Source of the DNA: Actinoplanes sp. KI2
GTDB taxonomy: Bacteria; Actinomycetota; Actinomycetes; Mycobacteriales; Micromonosporaceae
DNA length: 64,000 nucleotides
Direction of reading: 5' to 3'
Assembly (NCBI RefSeq): GCF_025630775.1
Contig: NZ_JAOSZE010000035.1
Span: 1-64,000 of the forward strand
Both the position numbers and the translations under genes were made by a program. The notes beneath the pieces are model-generated. The model did no database searches. It was given only the letters and a program-made list of their open reading frames with translations, and was not told the origin of the DNA. This document shows positions 33,374 to 42,462 of this stretch, piece by piece. Positions within the stretch are counted from its first letter, which is position 1; each line of letters begins with the position of its first letter.

Positions 33374-35284
33374 ATGTTCAGGACAAGATCCTTGGTCGCC
33401 GGTGCCGCGCTCGCCACCGTTCTGGCTTCGCTCGGCGTCCCCGCAAGCGCGTCGGCGTCCCCCGGGGCGAGCCAGCGCCTGGTCCACAAGGTCGGCACCG
33501 GCTCGTACCGGGTGACCGGCACCGGCAGCGGCCTGCCCGCATCGCTCGCCACCGAGATTCGCCGGGACGCCGGACCCGACGAGGGCTTCGCCGCCTCCAC
33601 CGCGGCGCCGGCCGGCGCGCACCGCAGCCTGGCCCCGGAGCGCCGCGCGCCCGGCGCACGCAAGGGCGCGGCGAGCACGGCCGGCACGGTGCACACCAAC
33701 CCCCGGCTGCTGCGCAGCTTCGACGGTCTCAACCACCGCGATCAACGTACCGCCAACAACGGCAACCAGTTCAGCCTGGAGCCACCGGACCAGGGGCTGT
33801 GCGTCGGCAACGGCCACGTCGTCGAGGCCGTCAACGACGCCTTCCGGGTGTTCAACCCGGACGGCACCGCGCAGACCGGCGTCGTCGACCTCAACACGTT
33901 CTTCGGCTACCCGCCGACGATCAACCGCACGACCGGCGTCTTCGGTCCCGAGCTCACCGACCCGAGTTGCCTGTACGACCCCACGACGCGGCACTTCTTC
34001 CTGGTCGTACTCACCCTCGAGTCGACCGAGGACGGCGAGCTGACCGGCGACAACCACCTGGACATCGCGGTGGCCCCCGACCCGACCGGCACCTGGGACA
34101 TCTACCGGCTCGACGTGACCGACGACGGCAGCAACGGCACCCCGGTCCACCCGCACTGCCCGTGCATCGGCGACTACCCGCACATCGGCGTGGACGCGAA
34201 CGGGTTCTACCTGACCACCAACGAGTACTCGTTCTTCGGCACCGAGTACAACAGTGCACAGGTGTACGCGTTCAGCAAGCGGGCGCTCGCCCGTGGCGAC
34301 GCCGACGTGCTGGTCACCCAGCTCGACACGACCGCGGCCGACCAGGGCCTGAACGGCTTCACCATCTGGCCGGCACAGTCCCCGTCGACCAGGGACTACG
34401 AGACGGGCCAGAACGGCACGGCGTACTTCCTGTCGTCCAACGCGGCCGAGGAGGCCACCGGCACCCAGGACTACGTCTCCACCAGCATCGTGACCTGGTC
34501 GCTGACCAACACGAGATCGCTGGACCGGGCCCGGCCGGACGTCCGGCTGCAGGACACCCGGGTCGGCGTGCGCCGGTACTCGCTGCCGCCGCTGTCCAAC
34601 CAGAAGCCCGGGTCCGTCCCGCTGGCCGCGTGCCTCAACGACGACCCGTGCGCCACGTTCCTGCTCGGCGCGCCCGACCCGTTCAAGCCCGAGGTCGAGT
34701 CGCCGCTGGACAGCAACGACACCCGGATGCAGCAGGTGACCTACACCGACGGCAAGCTGTACGGCGCGCTGGACACCGCGGTCACCGTCGGCGGCGCGAC
34801 CAAGGCGGGCATCGGCTGGTACATCGTCCGGCCGCAGACCCAGCACGGCGTCCTCCGGGCCGGCCTGGTCACGCAGGGGCAGCTCGGCCTCGCCGGGAAC
34901 AACCTGACCTATCCCGCGATCGGCGTCAACGCGGCCGGCCACGGCGTCATGTCGTTCACCCTGGCCGGCGACGGGTACTTCCCGTCCGCGGCGTACTCGG
35001 CGTTCGACGGGCGCACCGGGGCCGGGGCGATCTACCTGGCCAAGGCGGGCGTCGGGCCGCAGGACGGCTTCACCGGCTACAAGGCGTTCAACAACCCGCC
35101 GCGGCCGCGCTGGGGCGACTACGGCGCCACCGCGGTGGACGGTACGAACATCTGGGTCGCCGCCGAGTACATCGCGCAGACCTGCACCCTGGCCGAGTAC
35201 GAGGCCACCCCGTTCGGCAGCTGCGGCGGCACCCGCACCGCCCTCGGCAACTGGGCCACCCGGATCAGCCTGATCCAACCGTGA
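33374..35284 (+). CDS. large secreted protein, beta-propeller-like
   Basis: A 636-residue protein with a clear signal peptide (MFRTRSLVAGAALATVLASL, cut near ASASA) and a propeptide-like Arg/Ala-rich stretch to about residue 100. The mature region has repeated Gly/Asp/Trp-containing strands (PPDQGLCVGNGHVVEAVNDA, then YLTTNEYSFFG, PRPRWGDYGATAVDGTNIWV) spaced like propeller blades, with several Cys pairs. Family not recognised, no catalytic motif seen. Ribosome site GGAGA is well placed but lies in the leader palindrome. Probably extracellular, function unknown. Confidence 0.75.
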   Translation: MFRTRSLVAGAALATVLASLGVPASASASPGASQRLVHKVGTGSYRVTGTGSGLPASLATEIRRDAGPDEGFAASTAAPAGAHRSLAPERRAPGARKGAASTAGTVHTNPRLLRSFDGLNHRDQRTANNGNQFSLEPPDQGLCVGNGHVVEAVNDAFRVFNPDGTAQTGVVDLNTFFGYPPTINRTTGVFGPELTDPSCLYDPTTRHFFLVVLTLESTEDGELTGDNHLDIAVAPDPTGTWDIYRLDVTDDGSNGTPVHPHCPCIGDYPHIGVDANGFYLTTNEYSFFGTEYNSAQVYAFSKRALARGDADVLVTQLDTTAADQGLNGFTIWPAQSPSTRDYETGQNGTAYFLSSNAAEEATGTQDYVSTSIVTWSLTNTRSLDRARPDVRLQDTRVGVRRYSLPPLSNQKPGSVPLAACLNDDPCATFLLGAPDPFKPEVESPLDSNDTRMQQVTYTDGKLYGALDTAVTVGGATKAGIGWYIVRPQTQHGVLRAGLVTQGQLGLAGNNLTYPAIGVNAAGHGVMSFTLAGDGYFPSAAYSAFDGRTGAGAIYLAKAGVGPQDGFTGYKAFNNPPRPRWGDYGATAVDGTNIWVAAEYIAQTCTLAEYEATPFGSCGGTRTALGNWATRISLIQP

Positions 35285-35372
35285 ACCGCTGAGTGCCCGG
35301 GCCGCCCCGCGAACATCGGGGCGGCCCGGACCCGGGCCGGAACCCGCCGTCCGGCCGCAGCGTCCAACCCGG

Positions 35373-35900
35373 ATGCCACGCGCACCGCTTCGCACCTCGA
35401 CCGCGGTCCTCGCCGTGCTCCTCGCCCTGACGCCGGCCGCCTGCGGTTCCCGCCCGCCGACGATGAGTCCCCCGATCCGCACCGACTCCCTGGGCCCGCA
35501 ACCGGCCGCCTCCACCACCCCGACGGGCCTCCCGGAACCGATCAGCTCCGCGCCGGTCGGCACGTCGCCGCCGCCGACCGCCCGGCCGCCCGCCGGCGCC
35601 GGACTGCGCGGCCGGACCGTCGTCGTCAACTGCCCGGTGGACCGCGCCGACCCGCCCTGCCCCGGCACTCCGGTGCGGGCCCGCGTCGTCGTCCTGGATC
35701 AGACCGGCCGGACCACGCTCGCCACCGTCGACACCGGCGCCGACGGCTGGTTCACGGTCGCTCTGCCGGCGGGTAGTTACGTGATCCGGGCAGCCGAGAT
35801 CGGCGGCACCATCGCCCGGCGCCCGACGATCCGGCCGGTCACCGTTGCCGCCGGGCGCTGGACGACGATCACCGTCAGGCTCATCACCGGCCTCCGATGA
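35373..35900 (+). CDS. lipoprotein with carboxypeptidase regulatory-like domain
   Basis: A 175-residue lipoprotein. The signal ends at the lipobox TPAAC (Cys24), followed by a Pro/Ser/Thr-rich stalk. The C-terminal ~95 residues form a transthyretin-like beta module with two cysteines (NCPVDRADPPC) and the AGSYVIRA edge-strand pattern of carboxypeptidase regulatory-like domains. Such modules usually bind envelope polymers or act as spacers. It lies in the same direction 88 bp after the large secreted protein and may be co-transcribed. Confidence 0.7.
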   Translation: MPRAPLRTSTAVLAVLLALTPAACGSRPPTMSPPIRTDSLGPQPAASTTPTGLPEPISSAPVGTSPPPTARPPAGAGLRGRTVVVNCPVDRADPPCPGTPVRARVVVLDQTGRTTLATVDTGADGWFTVALPAGSYVIRAAEIGGTIARRPTIRPVTVAAGRWTTITVRLITGLR

Positions 35901-35969
35901 GCGCCCGGTGATGAGATGAGCGCCCGAGGAGACGACGGCCCGGCGATGACATGAGCGCCGGGTGATGAG
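35897..35969 (+). repeat. three short direct repeats (ATGAGCGCCCGG)
   Basis: Three copies of GATGAGCGCCCGG-like sequence start at 35897, 35916 and 35951, the last with CATGAGCGCCGGG. The first overlaps the stop of the lipoprotein gene. They sit just upstream of the sigma factor gene, so a regulatory role is possible, but a decayed duplication is equally likely. Confidence 0.6.
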
Positions 35970-36029
35970 TTCTCGTGCCCGCACCCGTCACATCTACGAC
36001 GGAACACGATGAGCCGGAAGGATGACGTG

Positions 36030-37025
36030 ATGAGTGCGGACACATGGCTGGGGGAAGCGGGTGTGAACGGTCTGGGCGACGTCGACGAGCCGGCGTTCGC
36101 GGGGCTGGCCGAGCGGCACCGCCGGGAGCTGCACGTGCACTGCTACCGGATGCTCGGGTCGTTCGAGGACGCCGAGGACACCGTGCAGGAGACCCTGCTG
36201 CGTGCCTGGCGGCGGCGGGAGACCTTCGCCGGGCGGTCGACGTTCCGGGCCTGGCTGTACCGGATCGCCACCAACGCCTGCCTGGATCTGCTCGCCAAGC
36301 GCCGCCCGGAGCCCGCGACCGGCGGCGAGGTGGCGTGGTTGCAGCCCTACCCGGACCGGCTGCTCGACGAGCTGCCCGCGGGGGACGCGGACGAGCCGGA
36401 GGCGGTCGCCGTCGCGCGGGAGACGATCGAGCTGGCGTACCTGGTCGCGGTGCAGCACCTCGCGCCGCGGCCGCGGGCCGTGCTGATCCTGCGGGACGTG
36501 CTCGGCTGGCCGGCGCGGGACGTCGCGGAGCTCCTCGGCGACTCGGTCAACTCGGTGAACAGCGCGCTGCAACGGGCCCGCGCCGGGATGCGGGAGCACC
36601 TGCCCGCCGAGCGGCAGGACTGGACCGGCGGCGAGGACGCCCGGACGCGCGAGCTGGTGCGCCGCTACACCGAAGCCAGCGTCGCCACGGACGTCGACCG
36701 CCTGGCCGCGCTGCTGCGGGCGGACGTCCGCTTCTCGATGCCGCCGACGCCGGGCCTGTCGGTCGGCCGTGACGCGGTGGTGAGCTGCTGGGTCGAGGGC
36801 GGCTTCGAGGACGTGAAGCACCTGCGCGCCGTCCGCACCGCGGTGAACCGGCAGCCCGCGGTCGCCTTCTACCACTGGCAGAAGCCGGAGGGCGCGTACC
36901 TGCCGCTGGCGATCGACGTCCTGCGGGTCTCCGGCGGGGCGATCACCGAGATCGTCACGTTCCACCCCGACCGGTTCCCGCGGCTGGGGCTGCCGGAGCG
37001 CCTGCCCGCGGCCGGCACGGAGTAG
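36030..37025 (+). CDS. ECF sigma factor with C-terminal SnoaL-like domain
   Basis: A 331-residue sigma-70 family protein. Region 2 spans FAGLAERHRRELHVHCYRML through GRSTFRAWLYRIATNACLDLL. Region 4 has LAPRPRAVLILRDVLGWPAR and the HTH up to SVNSALQRAR. The C-terminal ~120 residues are a SnoaL/NTF2-like domain (RRYTEASVATDVDRLAALLR), as in the TIGR02960 (SigJ/SigG-like) group, in which the extra domain replaces an anti-sigma factor as sensor. ATG 36030 has AAGGA at suitable spacing; 36009 is possible. A DUF6069 membrane gene follows 4 bp later. Confidence 0.92.
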   Translation: MSADTWLGEAGVNGLGDVDEPAFAGLAERHRRELHVHCYRMLGSFEDAEDTVQETLLRAWRRRETFAGRSTFRAWLYRIATNACLDLLAKRRPEPATGGEVAWLQPYPDRLLDELPAGDADEPEAVAVARETIELAYLVAVQHLAPRPRAVLILRDVLGWPARDVAELLGDSVNSVNSALQRARAGMREHLPAERQDWTGGEDARTRELVRRYTEASVATDVDRLAALLRADVRFSMPPTPGLSVGRDAVVSCWVEGGFEDVKHLRAVRTAVNRQPAVAFYHWQKPEGAYLPLAIDVLRVSGGAITEIVTFHPDRFPRLGLPERLPAAGTE

Positions 37026-37029
37026 TCCG

Positions 37030-37446
37030 GTGCCGACGCTTCCGACCCGCCGGCTCGCCGGCACCGGCCTGCTCGCCACGCTCGCGGCGATGGCGGCCAC
37101 CACCCTCGTCGCCGCGCTCGCCCGGGCGGCCGGCGTCGACTTCGAGGTGCCCGACGGCGGCGAGGCGATCCCGTTGGCCGGGTTCGCCGTGATGACCGGC
37201 TTCTTCTCGGTCATCGGCATCGTCAGCGCCGCCGCTCTTCTCCGGTGGAGCGCGCACCCCGCCGAGCGATTTGTCCAGACGGCGGTGGCGCTGACCGCGA
37301 TCTCGTTGGTCGCACCGTTCCTGTCCGCGGGGAACACCGCCACCGTCACCGCCCTCCTCGGGCTCCACCTCGTCGCCGCCGCGGTGATGATCCCCGTCCT
37401 GGCGGGTAGCCTCCGCGCCGTCCCCACCCGGGCCGCATCGGGCTGA
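37030..37446 (+). CDS. DUF6069-type four-helix membrane protein
   Basis: A 138-residue protein with about four membrane helices (TGLLATLAAMAATTLVAALA, FAVMTGFFSVIGIVSAAALL, FVQTAVALTAISLVAPFLS, TALLGLHLVAAAVMIPVLAG). It starts GTG, 4 bp after the ECF sigma gene, and so is co-transcribed. DUF6069 proteins frequently accompany ECF sigma factors or TetR genes in actinomycetes. Likely a membrane partner or target of the sigma factor; direct evidence is lacking. Confidence 0.78.
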   Translation: MPTLPTRRLAGTGLLATLAAMAATTLVAALARAAGVDFEVPDGGEAIPLAGFAVMTGFFSVIGIVSAAALLRWSAHPAERFVQTAVALTAISLVAPFLSAGNTATVTALLGLHLVAAAVMIPVLAGSLRAVPTRAASG

Positions 37447-37448
37447 CG

Positions 37449-40400
37449 TCAGACGACGAAGATGGCCGACAGTTTCCGGAGCCGGTCGATCTCGTCGGCG
37501 CTCAGTTGGTGTCGCCCGGTCAGCAGTGCGGTCACCAGCGGTTGGTGTTTTCCGCCGAGGCGGCCGCGCGCGTGCAGGGCGACCAGGGCGTCGAAGGTCA
37601 CCCGGCCGGGCAGGCGCGGCGCGTCCCGGACCAACGCGCGGAGGAACAGGGTGATCATCTGGGCGGCGCTCTCGGGCACGTCCGGGCCGCCGTACCCGGT
37701 CAGGGCGACGGCGGCGCGCTCGTACGCCATGTGCAGCTCGTCGCCGTCGCGCAGCTCGGACGCCAGCCACAGCCGGATGAGGCTGTGGGCGATGGATTCG
37801 AGCTCGCCCGGCCGTTGGACGACGAACGCCGACAGCGTGTGCGGGAAGGCGTCGATCAGTGGTTGAAGCGCATGCCGGAAGCCGTCCTCGCCGATGTTTC
37901 CGCTCAGGTGTATCGAGCGTTGTTCCGACTCGACAGCGAAGAAGTTCGAGATCACCCCGGTGGCCTCCCACGAGCGTTCCGGGGCGTCGGGTGCGATGCC
38001 GTGGGACCAGAACGGCTCGACCCGTTCGATCGGATCTGCCGGGGCAGCGTGACCGAGCTCGATGTCGCGGCGGCCGTCGGACCAGGTACGCCGGACGTCG
38101 AACGTCCGGGCGACGGCGAACCAGGGTTCGCTCGGCACCGCGGCACGCCACAGATGCGCGGTGTGGCGGAGCGTCGACGCCGGGTCGTCGTCCTCGGGCA
38201 GGAGCTCGCCGGCGCGGACCGGGCCGAGGCGCAGGGTCAGCAACACCAGGTTGAGGGAGTAGACCGCGGTGGCGTAGTCGGGGCCCCCTTCGGCCGGGTC
38301 GGTCCGCCGGAGGGCGCCGAACAGCAGGCGCAGCCGGGCGATCAGCCAGTCCCGTACGGCCGGCCGATCGACCTCGCGAAGCAGGGTGTCCGCGAACGGC
38401 AACACCGTCGTCCTGGTGGACATCGGCAGCGACCTGAGCAGCGACCGAAGGAGATCGTCGGTCGGTCGGCCGGCACCGAGCGCGCGGGCCCAGAACCGGT
38501 CCTGGGCGGCGTCCGAGAGCTCGCGCACGATCAGCCGGGCCACGAGGTATTCGCCGAACGTGGCGTGCAGGAACTCGTACGTGATGAGGGTGTTGCCGTC
38601 CTGCACCGCCTGCGTCCGCTGAATGAAGAAGAACCGGCCGACCAGCTCCTCGCCCGCGGTGAGGGCGCCGCGGAAGGCGGTGCCGGACGAGCGGACCGGG
38701 CCGATGCCGAGGGTGTCGAGGTCGGTGTCGAGCTCGGCCCGGGTCACCCACTGCCGGGAGCGGTTGAACATCGCGAAGGCCACGATCGACAGCCGGGTCA
38801 GTTCCTCCTCGACGGCCGCCGCCAGGTCGGCATCGGGCAGGTCGGGGCGCCGGCGTCGCACCTCCCGGTCGGCGAAGTCGCTGAGCAGCCGTTCGTAGAG
38901 CTCCGCGGTGCCGAACGACCGGTCCGCCGCGCGGCGCCGCAGCGCGCCGTCGGTGGCGTCGTACAGCGCGAGCATGAGCAGCAGCAGAGGTTGCTCGGTG
39001 AGCTCGGGGAACCGGTGCACGACGGCGGTCGGCAGCTCGGGCCGCCCGCGGGCCGCATTGACCCGGTTCCAGCCGGCCAGCCAGCGGTCCACCTGCGCCT
39101 CGTCGAACGGTTCGAGACGGACGGCGAGACCCGGTGCCGGTATCCGCGCGCGGTCGGCGACCGCGACGCGGGTGGTCACCAGGACCGCCACCGGGCGGCC
39201 CTGCCGGGCCTCGCGCTGCTGGAAGGCGAACACCCTTGCCAGGTAGTCGGACTGGTGCACCCCGGTCGCCTGGAGCAGCTCGTCGAAGCCGTCCAGGACG
39301 ATCACCGGGAGCGCGCCGTCCACGCTGCGCGCCAGGTCGGCCCAGGTCACGGTCTCGCCGATCTCGCGCCGCAGGGCGTGTTCGATCTGGTCCTGGATGT
39401 CCGCCTCGGCGGGCACCTCGCGCAACGGCACCCGCACGGCCAGGAAGTCGGCCGGTGGCAGGCGGGCGGCCAGCATCTGGGTCAGCGTGGATTTGCCCGC
39501 GCCGGGATGACCGAGCACCAGCATCGGCGCGTCGACGGCCTCGGGCGTGGTCAGATAGCCGGCCAGGAAGGCGGCCAGGTCGCCTCGTGGCGGGACGTCC
39601 CACCAGTACTCGTCGGCCACCGCGGCGCCGGGCGCGACCGCCTTGACCCGGAATCGAGGGTCCACGTACGCCTCGTCCAGCAGCGGAATGCCGATCTCTG
39701 CCGGCGCGCCCTCGACGATCGGCCGCCGCAGCCCCGCCCGATACGACCGGGCCAGCGCGGCTCGATGCCGATGCGGGTCCCGGCCCGAGGTGGTGCGCAT
39801 CAGGATGTCTTCCACTTCGGCGAGCGCGCCGGCGAGGGCCCGAGCCTCGGTCCGGCCCACCCACATGGCAAACTCGGGCATGTCGATCGCGAGGCGTCGA
39901 TGAGCATCCTCGTACCGCTCGAGCGCGCGGCCGACCAGAGCGTCCCGATGCTCGATGTGCAGATAGCCCAGCAGAGATTGTTCCGCGGTCGCGTAGAACC
40001 GGTGGAGCTCGTTGATCAGGTCGGCGTAGGACCGGTCCGGCGACGGCGCCGGGATCTCACCGGCCATCAGGTCGGCGAGCCAGGTCGATCCGGTCGAGGC
40101 GCCCAGCATGATGGCCACCTGCTCGTTGCGCGTCACCTTGAGCTTCGACGGGGCCAGTTCGTCGAAGGCGTCGAAGAAGGCGGTCACCACCAACACCGCA
40201 TGCGCGGCTTGTAGCCGGCTGCTGCGGTCGTGCCGGGCCAGTCCTCGTACCCGGTCGTGCAATCGATCCGTGAGTTGCCGGCCGAGCCGGATGACCTCGG
40301 CCTTGACGTCGAACAGGCTCAGCGCGACCGTGCTCCCGCCGGCCGTCGCCACCGCCAGGCCCGCACCCAGCACATTGTCCAGTGCCGCCACGGTCGGCCC

Positions 40401-40451
40401 CGACCCGCCGAGCAGCCGTACGGCGTCCAGATAGCGAAGGCGGCGCGGCAC
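37449..40451 (-). CDS. NACHT NTPase (STAND family) with N-terminal helical NNH-type domain
   Basis: A 1000-residue STAND protein. Residues 1-290 are the N-terminal helical domain; MPRRLRYLDAVRLLGG, ALDNVLGAGLAVATAGGSTV and the helical run after it fit the NACHT N-terminal helical (NNH7-like) group, by memory of the pattern. The NACHT domain has Walker A GHPGAGKST (314-322), Walker B VIVLDGFDELL (383-393) and a sensor strand VLVTTRVAVADR. The remaining ~500 residues are helical-rich, probably the sensing arm. Bacterial NACHT proteins are widespread in phage defence. No known toxin or peptidase effector is fused, so the effector is probably in the N-terminal domain. Starts GTG 40451, GGAGG very close. 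Confidence 0.88.
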   Translation of the reverse strand: MPRRLRYLDAVRLLGGSGPTVAALDNVLGAGLAVATAGGSTVALSLFDVKAEVIRLGRQLTDRLHDRVRGLARHDRSSRLQAAHAVLVVTAFFDAFDELAPSKLKVTRNEQVAIMLGASTGSTWLADLMAGEIPAPSPDRSYADLINELHRFYATAEQSLLGYLHIEHRDALVGRALERYEDAHRRLAIDMPEFAMWVGRTEARALAGALAEVEDILMRTTSGRDPHRHRAALARSYRAGLRRPIVEGAPAEIGIPLLDEAYVDPRFRVKAVAPGAAVADEYWWDVPPRGDLAAFLAGYLTTPEAVDAPMLVLGHPGAGKSTLTQMLAARLPPADFLAVRVPLREVPAEADIQDQIEHALRREIGETVTWADLARSVDGALPVIVLDGFDELLQATGVHQSDYLARVFAFQQREARQGRPVAVLVTTRVAVADRARIPAPGLAVRLEPFDEAQVDRWLAGWNRVNAARGRPELPTAVVHRFPELTEQPLLLLMLALYDATDGALRRRAADRSFGTAELYERLLSDFADREVRRRRPDLPDADLAAAVEEELTRLSIVAFAMFNRSRQWVTRAELDTDLDTLGIGPVRSSGTAFRGALTAGEELVGRFFFIQRTQAVQDGNTLITYEFLHATFGEYLVARLIVRELSDAAQDRFWARALGAGRPTDDLLRSLLRSLPMSTRTTVLPFADTLLREVDRPAVRDWLIARLRLLFGALRRTDPAEGGPDYATAVYSLNLVLLTLRLGPVRAGELLPEDDDPASTLRHTAHLWRAAVPSEPWFAVARTFDVRRTWSDGRRDIELGHAAPADPIERVEPFWSHGIAPDAPERSWEATGVISNFFAVESEQRSIHLSGNIGEDGFRHALQPLIDAFPHTLSAFVVQRPGELESIAHSLIRLWLASELRDGDELHMAYERAAVALTGYGGPDVPESAAQMITLFLRALVRDAPRLPGRVTFDALVALHARGRLGGKHQPLVTALLTGRHQLSADEIDRLRKLSAIFVV

Positions 40452-40496
40452 CCCTCCAGTCTGGCCGCCGCGCCACTTCGTTGTCGACGTCGGCGG

Positions 40497-41363
40497 TCAG
40501 CCCTTGACCGCTCCGGCGGTCAGGCCGGAGACGAGGTGCCGCTGGGCGAAGAAGAACACCACTCCGGCCGGCAGCGTGATGAGCACCGCCGAAGCGGTCA
40601 GGTACTCCCACTGCGGGTTGAACGCCGGGACGAACTGCTGCAGGCCGTAGCCGAGGGTGAACTTGCGCTCGTCCTGAATGAACGCCGTCGCGTAGGCCAC
40701 CTCGCCCCAGGCGGTGAGGAAGGTGAAGAACGCGGTGACCGCGATGCCGGGCCGGGCCAGCGGCAGGATGACCCGCCAGAAGGTGGCGAACGGCCCGCAC
40801 CCGTCGAGGTGCGCCGCCTCGTCGAGCTCGGTGGAGATCGTGTCGAAGTACCCCTTGAGCATCCAGGAGCAGAACGGCAGGGCGATGGTGAGGTACGCGA
40901 TCACCAGGGAGGCGGGGGTGTTGATCAGATGGAGGTTCGCCATGATCACGTAGATCGGCACGATCAGGATGGGGACCGGGAACATCTGGGTCACCAGGAA
41001 GACCAGCAGCAGCTTGCGGCGGCCCGGGAAGTTGAACCGGGACAGCGCGTACCCGGCGGTGGCCGCCATCAGCACGCCGATCGCGGTGGTGACGACCGCG
41101 ACGACCACCGAGTTGAGCGCCCAGCGGGGGAACATCGTCTGGGTGAGCACGTACTTGTAGTTGGCCAGGGTGGGTTCCTTGACCAGGCTGAGGTCGCTGG
41201 CCTGGATCCACACCCCGGGCTTGAACGAGGAGAGCACCACCCACGCGATCGGGAAGATCGCGATCAGCGCGGCGACGATCAGGGTGGCGTGCAACGCGAT
41301 CGACGCGACCGGTGAGCGACGGCTCGTGGGCCGACGCCGGCCCGTGTCTACCTGCGCGGTCAT
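40497..41363 (-). CDS. sugar ABC transporter permease (MalG-type)
   Basis: A 288-residue permease with six membrane helices and the EAA loop (ELDEAAHLDGCGPFATFWRV, then ILPLARPGIA) that contacts the ATPase. It begins one base after the stop of the MalF-type gene and completes the importer membrane core. MalG-type loops with SPQWEYL-like region (FNPQWEYLTASAV) suggest oligosaccharide import. No MsiK-type ATPase is encoded here; in actinomycetes a shared ATPase encoded elsewhere usually serves. Confidence 0.92.
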   Translation of the reverse strand: MTAQVDTGRRRPTSRRSPVASIALHATLIVAALIAIFPIAWVVLSSFKPGVWIQASDLSLVKEPTLANYKYVLTQTMFPRWALNSVVVAVVTTAIGVLMAATAGYALSRFNFPGRRKLLLVFLVTQMFPVPILIVPIYVIMANLHLINTPASLVIAYLTIALPFCSWMLKGYFDTISTELDEAAHLDGCGPFATFWRVILPLARPGIAVTAFFTFLTAWGEVAYATAFIQDERKFTLGYGLQQFVPAFNPQWEYLTASAVLITLPAGVVFFFAQRHLVSGLTAGAVKG

Positions 41364-41364
41364 G

Positions 41365-42384
41365 TCACCACACCTCGCCTTGCTTGCGCAGCGCCCGCCG
41401 GTAGTACACCGAGAACACGAGCAGGATGGACAGGATCAGTACGCCGTAGGTCGAGGCGAGCGAGTAGTTGCGGATGCCCTCGAAGGCGGCCCGGTAAGCA
41501 CCGGTCACCAGGATCTCCGTCTCGCCCGCCGGCTGGCCGCGGGTGACCAGGAAGATCACCGGGAACATGTTGAACGTCCAGATCGTGCCGAGCAGCAGCA
41601 CGGTCATGCTGACCGGCCGCAGCCCGGGCAGCGTGACGTTCTTGAAGCGCTGCCAGGGTGAGGCGCCGTCGATGGTGGCCGCCTCGTACAGCTCGGTGGG
41701 GATGGCGGTCAGACCGCCGAGCAGCGACACGATCATGAACGGGACGCCCAGCCAGACGTTCGTGACGATCGCGGTGAACAACGCGGTCCACTTGTTGTCG
41801 AACCAGGCCACCGGCGCCATGCCGACGGCCTTGAGCAAGCCGTTGATCACCCCGAAGTCCTGGTTGAACAGGAACCGCCAGGAGAACGCGCTGACGAAGG
41901 CCGGCACCGCCCAGGGCAGGATCAGCAGGACCCGGTAGATGCTGCGCCCGCGCATCGGGCGGTTGAGCAGCACCGCCAACCCCAGACCGATGCCGTAGGT
42001 GAAGACGACGCAGGAAACGGTCCAGATCATGGTGGTCCAGAACTGCGGCCAGAAGTGGCCGATCTGCCCGTTGAGCACCTGGATGTAGTTGTCGAGGCCG
42101 ACGAACTTCCAGGCGCGCGGGTTCGGCTGGCAGCTCAGCTCGCCGGTGATCGACGGAGTGCACAGCTCACGCTGCTGGTTGGCCTCGGTGAGGTCGGTGA
42201 AGGACAGATAAATCCCCCGGCCGAGGGGGTAGAAGACCAGGGCGCCGAGCAAGATCACCACAGGCGCGACCATCGCCCAGGCGTACCAATGCTTCTCCCA
42301 GCTGCGCCGCAGCCGGCCCGGCGGGGCCGGTTCGCGGACCGGCTCGGGGGTCGACGTAGGGCGTCCGACCGTTGCGGTGCTCAT
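41365..42384 (-). CDS. sugar ABC transporter permease (MalF-type)
   Basis: A 339-residue permease with helices starting at WYAWAMVAPVVILLGALVFY and an EAA loop (PTELYEAATIDGASPWQRFK, NVTLPGLRP). The large periplasmic loop with two cysteines (ELCTPSITGELSCQPNPRAW) is a MalF hallmark. ATG 42384 is chosen because GGAG lies 8 nt upstream. It is translated together with the MalG-type gene (1-bp gap) and lies downstream of the binding-protein gene. Confidence 0.92.
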   Translation of the reverse strand: MSTATVGRPTSTPEPVREPAPPGRLRRSWEKHWYAWAMVAPVVILLGALVFYPLGRGIYLSFTDLTEANQQRELCTPSITGELSCQPNPRAWKFVGLDNYIQVLNGQIGHFWPQFWTTMIWTVSCVVFTYGIGLGLAVLLNRPMRGRSIYRVLLILPWAVPAFVSAFSWRFLFNQDFGVINGLLKAVGMAPVAWFDNKWTALFTAIVTNVWLGVPFMIVSLLGGLTAIPTELYEAATIDGASPWQRFKNVTLPGLRPVSMTVLLLGTIWTFNMFPVIFLVTRGQPAGETEILVTGAYRAAFEGIRNYSLASTYGVLILSILLVFSVYYRRALRKQGEVW

Positions 42385-42462
42385 CGCTGCTCCACTTCCG
42401 GGGGAAGGTTCCAACGCGGCCGGCCGCCGACCCGAGGGCCGGCGGCCGGACGAAGAGAACGA

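Noticed and set aside
33314-35668. 784-codon minus-strand open frame across the large secreted protein
   Set aside because: Low-complexity Arg/Gly/Val/Ala translation and no ribosome site; the plus strand has a signal peptide and natural composition.
36955-39864. 969-codon open frame within the NACHT gene region
   Set aside because: Arg/Pro/Gly-rich shadow in a different frame; the 1000-residue frame with Walker motifs is the real gene.
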